Positions 59,981 through 64,000 of a stretch of DNA of 64,000 nt are shown one piece after another (the first letter of the stretch is position 1; every line of letters starts with the position of its first letter). The notes under the pieces are model-generated. The model was not told the DNA's origin and ran no database searches. It saw only the letters and a list, made by a program, of their open reading frames with translations. Origin of the DNA: Brevibacterium siliguriense (lineage in GTDB: Bacteria; Actinomycetota; Actinomycetes; Actinomycetales; Brevibacteriaceae); assembly GCF_900105315.1 (NCBI RefSeq), contig NZ_LT629766.1:806001-870000 (forward strand), in the 5' to 3' direction. The position numbers were made by a program, and so were the translations under genes.

Positions 59981-61030
59981 GTGAACAAAAGTCTTCCTGT
60001 CAGCAAGGGGGCCACCGTCGTGAATGACCACCTGCGCACTTTCACCGCGCGCAGACAGTCCTGGTTCGGCCTCAAGCTGCCGGTCAAAATCGCCCTCGCA
60101 CAGCCTGCGCTCCACCCTCTGCTGCGGATGATCGCGCCACGGATCAGAGGACTGAAGATCGGTCGCCTGCCCGCGCCCATCGAACTCACCGAAATCCGCG
60201 GGCGAGCGGGCGGAGCGGACTTCATCCTCGTCGAACCCTTCCGCTGCGAAATCGCCAAGGAGTTCTACTGGGGGAGAGGCCGACGCACCGAACCCGAAGA
60301 CGCATTCGCCCTCGACCTCATGGTCGCACTCAGCGCCGATGCGGACGTCTTTCTGGACATCGGCGCCTACACCGGGGTCTTCACCATGGCCGTCCTCGCC
60401 GCGAACGAGAACGTGCGCGCCCACGTCTTCGAGATCATCCCTGCAGTGGTCGCCGGCGCGGAGAAGAACGTCGAACGCAACGGCTTCAACAGCCGCGTGA
60501 CCGTCCACCCGACCGGGGTAGGCAGCCCCGACACCTGGATGAAGGTGCCCATCGGGGACGGAGGATCGGCGCTGCCGTCGTTCTACTCCTCCGATATGCG
60601 CTTCGATTCCGATGCAGAGGTGCGCTTCACCTCCCTCGACGCGCTCCTGCCCGAGGTGCTGGCAGAGATTTCGGACCGAGATCCGCAGTTGCACTCCCGG
60701 GACGGTGTTCCTGACGTTTCAAGTCGGGGAGAGGCACCGTGCGTGACGGTGAAAATCGATGTCGAAGGCGGTGAGAACGACGTCTTCGCGCACGGGCAGG
60801 ACTTCCTCGCTGCGTTGCACCCGGACATTCTGTGCGAAGTCCTCGATGACCGCGCGAAACCGCGGGAGCTCATGGGCCACCTCGGCGAGCACGGCTACCA
60901 CTACTACCTCGTCGGCGAAGATCGGCTGTATGCGCGGACGACGATCCGGCCGGATCCGCGCCTGCGCGACTGGCTGTTCACGCTGAAGTCACCGGATCAG
61001 ATGCGCGCCGCCGGGTACCCGGTGGACTGA
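59981..61030 (+). CDS. FkbM-family methyltransferase
   Basis: A 349-residue SAM-dependent methyltransferase. The SAM motif VFLDIGAYTGVFTM and the FkbM-type VTVKIDVEGGENDVF segment are clear. FkbM enzymes methylate oxygen on sugars or polyketides; the substrate cannot be inferred here and no glycosyltransferase genes are adjacent. The start is uncertain: GTG at 59981, or GTG at 60020. It diverges from menC and converges on the M20 peptidase. Confidence 0.85.
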   Translation: MNKSLPVSKGATVVNDHLRTFTARRQSWFGLKLPVKIALAQPALHPLLRMIAPRIRGLKIGRLPAPIELTEIRGRAGGADFILVEPFRCEIAKEFYWGRGRRTEPEDAFALDLMVALSADADVFLDIGAYTGVFTMAVLAANENVRAHVFEIIPAVVAGAEKNVERNGFNSRVTVHPTGVGSPDTWMKVPIGDGGSALPSFYSSDMRFDSDAEVRFTSLDALLPEVLAEISDRDPQLHSRDGVPDVSSRGEAPCVTVKIDVEGGENDVFAHGQDFLAALHPDILCEVLDDRAKPRELMGHLGEHGYHYYLVGEDRLYARTTIRPDPRLRDWLFTLKSPDQMRAAGYPVD

Positions 61031-61107
61031 ACCGGCCGGCGCCGGCAATCCGTCGGGTAGTCGGCGAGCGAGACCTCCACTACCGCCATCGGCGTGAACC
61101 TGCGTTC

Positions 61108-61159
61108 ATAGTGGCGAAAAGTCCGAATTCAGGGGCAATTGCGGACTTTTCGCCACTAT
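61108..61159. terminator. Bidirectional terminator
   Basis: Eighteen-base perfect arms (61108-61125 and 61142-61159) extended inward by AATT/AATT with one bulged G. It lies between convergent genes. Confidence 0.88.
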
Positions 61160-61220
61160 CAACGGCGGCAGCGGGGCAGGGCGGAGGCTGCAGACTGCGG
61201 ACTTCGGCGCTGCGGCCCGC

Positions 61221-61280
61221 TGGCCCAGCCGACCTTCAGGCCTGCAGCCCTGGCCCAGCCGGCCCTCAGGCCTGCAGCTG
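61221..61280 (-). repeat. Tandem 30-base duplication at the M20 gene's 3' end
   Basis: 61221-61250 and 61251-61280 are near-identical, differing at a few positions. The second copy contains the M20 stop codon and last codons; the first is a spare copy just past the stop. Confidence 0.8.
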
Positions 61281-62438
61281 ATCGGCGATGAGAGCAGCCA
61301 GCAGAGCGGTGCGCGGGGCGATCTCGTCGATGACGGCGTGTTCATGTTCGGCGTGTGCTCCATCGCCGACGGCTCCCAGACCGTCGAGGGTGGCGATGCC
61401 GTCGCCGGCGGTGAAGTTCCCGTCCGAGGCGCCGCCCACCGATACTCCCTGCGGCGCGGGCAGTCCGAGTTCGCCGGCAAGCGCCGTCGCCCGGTCGAAG
61501 AGCGCAGCCGACTGCTCCCGTTCGAACGGGGGCCGATTGATCCCGCCGAGGACCTCCGTTGTCGAACCCTCCAACTGCGGCTCTGCGGCGAGTTCTCGGA
61601 TCTGCGCATCCACGCGTTCGAGTTCGGCAGCGGTGCGGGCGCGCACATCGATGTCCACGCGAGCTTCGGCCGGCACGGTGTTCGACGTCGTCCCCGCACT
61701 GATCACGGTCGGCACCACCGTCGTCCCGGCTGAAGCGTCGGCCAGATCGGCTACCAACGGCAGGGTCAGGGCCAGGGCCATGCCCGCGTTGATGCCCTTC
61801 TCCGGTTCGAGGCCGGCGTGTGAAGCCTTGCCGGTGAACTTCAGCACGTAGTTGCTCGTGCCCTTGCGCTCGAGCTTGAGCGCGCCGTCGGCGCTCGCCT
61901 CCGTGACGAACACGGCCTTCGCCTCGGCCGCCTCGGCGCGGATGAGATCCGACGAGGACAGCGAGCCGATCTCCTCATCACCGGTGACGAGGATCGACAG
62001 ACCGTCCAGACCGCCCTCGCCGAGGTGGTCGGCCACGATCGCGGTCGCGTGCACGCTCATGATCGCCCCGGTGAGCATGTCGAAGCTGCCGGGACCGCGC
62101 AGGATGCCGTCAGCGGTGGAGAAGGGGATGCGCTCGAGCGTGCCGTGCGGCCACACCGTGTCCTGATGATTGAGCAGGACGACACGGGCCGGCCCGGTGC
62201 CGAACCGCAGTCGCAGGTGGGCGGTGCCGTCGACTTCGAGCAGCTCCGTCTCGGCGCCGAGGCGGTCTTTCAGGAGCGCAGCGAAGTCCCGTGCGCCTGC
62301 GGCCACGGCCTCCTTGTCGTGTGAGGGAGTCTCGATGGAGATGACCCGTTCGATGTCGGCGAGCATGTCGGGCAGACGTCGCTTCGCCTGTTCGACGAAG
62401 TCAGCGGGCTGGGGCGCGGGTGATGTGGTCGATGTCAT
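61266..62438 (-). CDS. M20-family metallopeptidase
   Basis: A 390-residue M20 peptidase of the CPG2/ArgE type with two zincs. Motifs are VVLLNHQDTVWP (first ligand and Asp), GPGSFDMLTG (bridging Asp), TGDEEIGS (catalytic Glu) and the dimerisation insert SNYVLKFTGKASHAG. The last ligand lies in GAHAEHEHAV. It hydrolyses N-acyl or dipeptide bonds. Proximity to the OSBS/racemase homologue suggests N-acylamino acid processing. The 3' end is duplicated in tandem. Confidence 0.88.
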   Translation of the reverse strand: MTSTTSPAPQPADFVEQAKRRLPDMLADIERVISIETPSHDKEAVAAGARDFAALLKDRLGAETELLEVDGTAHLRLRFGTGPARVVLLNHQDTVWPHGTLERIPFSTADGILRGPGSFDMLTGAIMSVHATAIVADHLGEGGLDGLSILVTGDEEIGSLSSSDLIRAEAAEAKAVFVTEASADGALKLERKGTSNYVLKFTGKASHAGLEPEKGINAGMALALTLPLVADLADASAGTTVVPTVISAGTTSNTVPAEARVDIDVRARTAAELERVDAQIRELAAEPQLEGSTTEVLGGINRPPFEREQSAALFDRATALAGELGLPAPQGVSVGGASDGNFTAGDGIATLDGLGAVGDGAHAEHEHAVIDEIAPRTALLAALIADQLQA

Positions 62439-62565
62439 GGTGCGAGTCTACGGAAGGCAGGTTGCCGCCGGCGCAGGTGTCCGGATGCTGCCTGACGGAG
62501 GCGATGCACTCCCCGTCCGCACTGCGACCGCGCACAAACCCGGCCGTCTGTGGTTTGCTAGTCCT

Positions 62566-64000
62566 ATGGGTGAGGCAGTCAGCTCCAAGCGGTACACGCC
62601 GGAGGAACGCACACTGTATCGAGAGAAGCTTGCGGAGAACCTCGAGCTCTTCGATACCTACCTTCGTCATGCGGATTTCAAATCGGCGGGCACGATCGGA
62701 CTCGAACTCGAGCTCAACCTCGTCGGTGAAGACAATCAGCCGAGCCTGCGGAACAAGGAGGTGCTTGCCCGACTCGATGACGAGTACCAGTCCGAGATCG
62801 GCGCCTTCAACCTCGAACTCAACCACCCGGTGCTCCAAGTGGCAGGGCGCGGGTTGAAGACCTTGGAGGCCGGTGTCGCTCACCGTTTGGAGAAAGCACA
62901 GAAGGCCGCCGAGGCGGACGGACTCAAGGCGGTGTCGATCGGCACACTGCCGACTCTGACCACTGAGTTCCTCACCGACGAGAAGTGGATGACCGAGGAG
63001 AACCGGTACGAGGCGCTGAGCAACTCGGTCATCGACGCCCGCGGCGAGTACGTCCGCATCGAACTCGGCCGTGAAGAGCGATACAGGGCGGAGTTCGCCG
63101 ATATCGCTCCTGAGTCCTCGTGCACGTCGATGCAGCTGCATCTGCAGGTGGCGCCGAACCGGTTCGCCGACGCGTGGAACGCCTCGCAGGCGATCGCCGG
63201 GGCACAGGTGGCGATGGCAGCGAACTCGCCGCTCTTCGTCGGCCGCAAGCTGTGGCACGAATCCCGGATCCCGATCTTCGCGCAGTCCATCGACACTCGC
63301 ACACCCGAACTGGTCAACCAGGGTGTGCGTCCCCGCGTGTGGTTCGGCGAACGGTGGATCACCAGCGTCTTCGACCTCTTCGAGGAGAACGTCCGCTACT
63401 TCCCGCCGCTGCTGCCCGAGATCAAGGACTTCGTCGAGTTCCGCGCCGCCGACGCCCCGAAGCTCTTCGAACTCAATCTGCACAACGGCACCGTGTGGCG
63501 CTGGAACCGTCCCATCTACAACTCCGGAGACGGCGGCGCGCACATCCGTGTCGAGAACCGACTGCTGCCGGCCGGCCCGACCCCGGTCGACATGGTTGCC
63601 GATGCGGCCTTCTACTACGGCCTGGCCGAGTTCCTCGTCGGTGAGAACCGTCCCGTATGGTCGCGGATGTCGTTCGCCGAGGCGGAGGAGAACTTCAACG
63701 CCTGCGCGAAGGACGGAATCGAGGCCAGAGTGACATGGCCGAAGATCGGTCGCATCGGCGTGGCTGACCTCGTCACCGATGTGCTCGCACCCCAGGCCCG
63801 GCGCGGACTGTCACGGCTGAACATCGACAAGGACGTCATCGACGAATTTATGTCGATCATCGAGGGCCGTGCGGAGAACCGCGTCAACGGCGCGACCTGG
63901 CAGTTGAAGGCGCTCGAGAGCCTCGCCCCCTGCAGCCGACAGGACTCACCCGAACGCGCCGAGGGCATCACGGCGATGATGGACGCCTATGTGGCGAACC
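62566..64000 (+). CDS. Glutamate-cysteine ligase family protein, 5' part
   Basis: The first 478 residues of a GCS2-type ATP-dependent carboxylate-amine ligase; the 3' end lies past the window. The N-terminal IGLELELNLV, NLELNHPVLQ, the ESSCTSMQLHLQV segment and HNGTVWRWNRPI fit the family. Actinobacterial members may act in gamma-glutamyl peptide synthesis. The length already seen is close to the whole of many members (about 490 residues), so little is missing. Confidence 0.85.
   Translation, partial: MGEAVSSKRYTPEERTLYREKLAENLELFDTYLRHADFKSAGTIGLELELNLVGEDNQPSLRNKEVLARLDDEYQSEIGAFNLELNHPVLQVAGRGLKTLEAGVAHRLEKAQKAAEADGLKAVSIGTLPTLTTEFLTDEKWMTEENRYEALSNSVIDARGEYVRIELGREERYRAEFADIAPESSCTSMQLHLQVAPNRFADAWNASQAIAGAQVAMAANSPLFVGRKLWHESRIPIFAQSIDTRTPELVNQGVRPRVWFGERWITSVFDLFEENVRYFPPLLPEIKDFVEFRAADAPKLFELNLHNGTVWRWNRPIYNSGDGGAHIRVENRLLPAGPTPVDMVADAAFYYGLAEFLVGENRPVWSRMSFAEAEENFNACAKDGIEARVTWPKIGRIGVADLVTDVLAPQARRGLSRLNIDKDVIDEFMSIIEGRAENRVNGATWQLKALESLAPCSRQDSPERAEGITAMMDAYVAN

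Noticed and set aside
1..64000. tRNA genes or CRISPR arrays
   Set aside because: No cloverleaf with a GTTCGA-type T-loop context and no regularly spaced repeats were found by reading both strands.

Overview
The window is a high-GC chromosome segment from an actinobacterium. Gene content and protein style fit Brevibacterium or a close Micrococcales relative: an actinobacterial CopD-CtaG fusion, LPxTG-type surface proteins, a DUF222/HNH endonuclease, dCTP deaminase, an MbfA-like iron exporter and a full Mrp antiporter operon. The genus is inferred from the style of the proteins, not from a marker gene. I see no rRNA, tRNA, CRISPR array or prophage.

Left part (1-16 kb). After the 3' end of an acyltransferase (E2) gene come a LysR regulator and a divergent CitMHS / AtuA-like / AtuA-small operon. 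A run of cysteine-poor ribosomal protein genes (rpmB-rpmG-rpsN) and an HU gene follow, then copD-ctaG, an MHS-type transporter and a 3-hydroxybutyrate dehydrogenase. An IS110-family element splits the terminator hairpin that 3-hydroxybutyrate dehydrogenase shared with a convergent LysR gene. The non-coding end of the IS carries short matches to its own target and donor ends in the order expected of a bridge RNA. A 3-hydroxyisobutyrate dehydrogenase gene closes this part.

Middle (16-38 kb). A YggS-type PLP protein and a thioredoxin-NHL protein are followed by a minus-strand operon: an LPxTG surface protein, an ABC-ATPase relative that has lost every catalytic motif, and a membrane-anchored exported protein. 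Next, dcd is coupled to an unknown gene. Then comes a nine-gene chain with every stop and start overlapping by 4 or 11 bases: mrpA(B)-C-D-E-F-G, a response regulator, a histidine kinase with almost no extracytoplasmic sensor, and a lipoprotein. An S9 peptidase and nagA follow.

Right part (38-64 kb). An HNH/DUF222 gene sits beside an AT-rich promoter island and short GC-rich tandem repeats. A probable copper group follows (His-rich membrane protein, PCu(A)C chaperone, Tat-exported DyP peroxidase), then ogt, a proVWX glycine-betaine transporter, an alpha/beta hydrolase, type I aroD, pabC, the MbfA-like exporter, a cell-wall M28 peptidase, an SPFH protein, a CDF metal exporter with a clear palindromic operator, an OSBS/N-acylamino-acid racemase, an FkbM methyltransferase, an M20 peptidase and a glutamate-cysteine ligase relative cut by the window edge.

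Across the window the decamer GCCGAGGCGG recurs about 28 times on either strand, including in intergenic DNA. Convergent genes are usually separated by long, near-perfect hairpins, one of which is the IS110 target.
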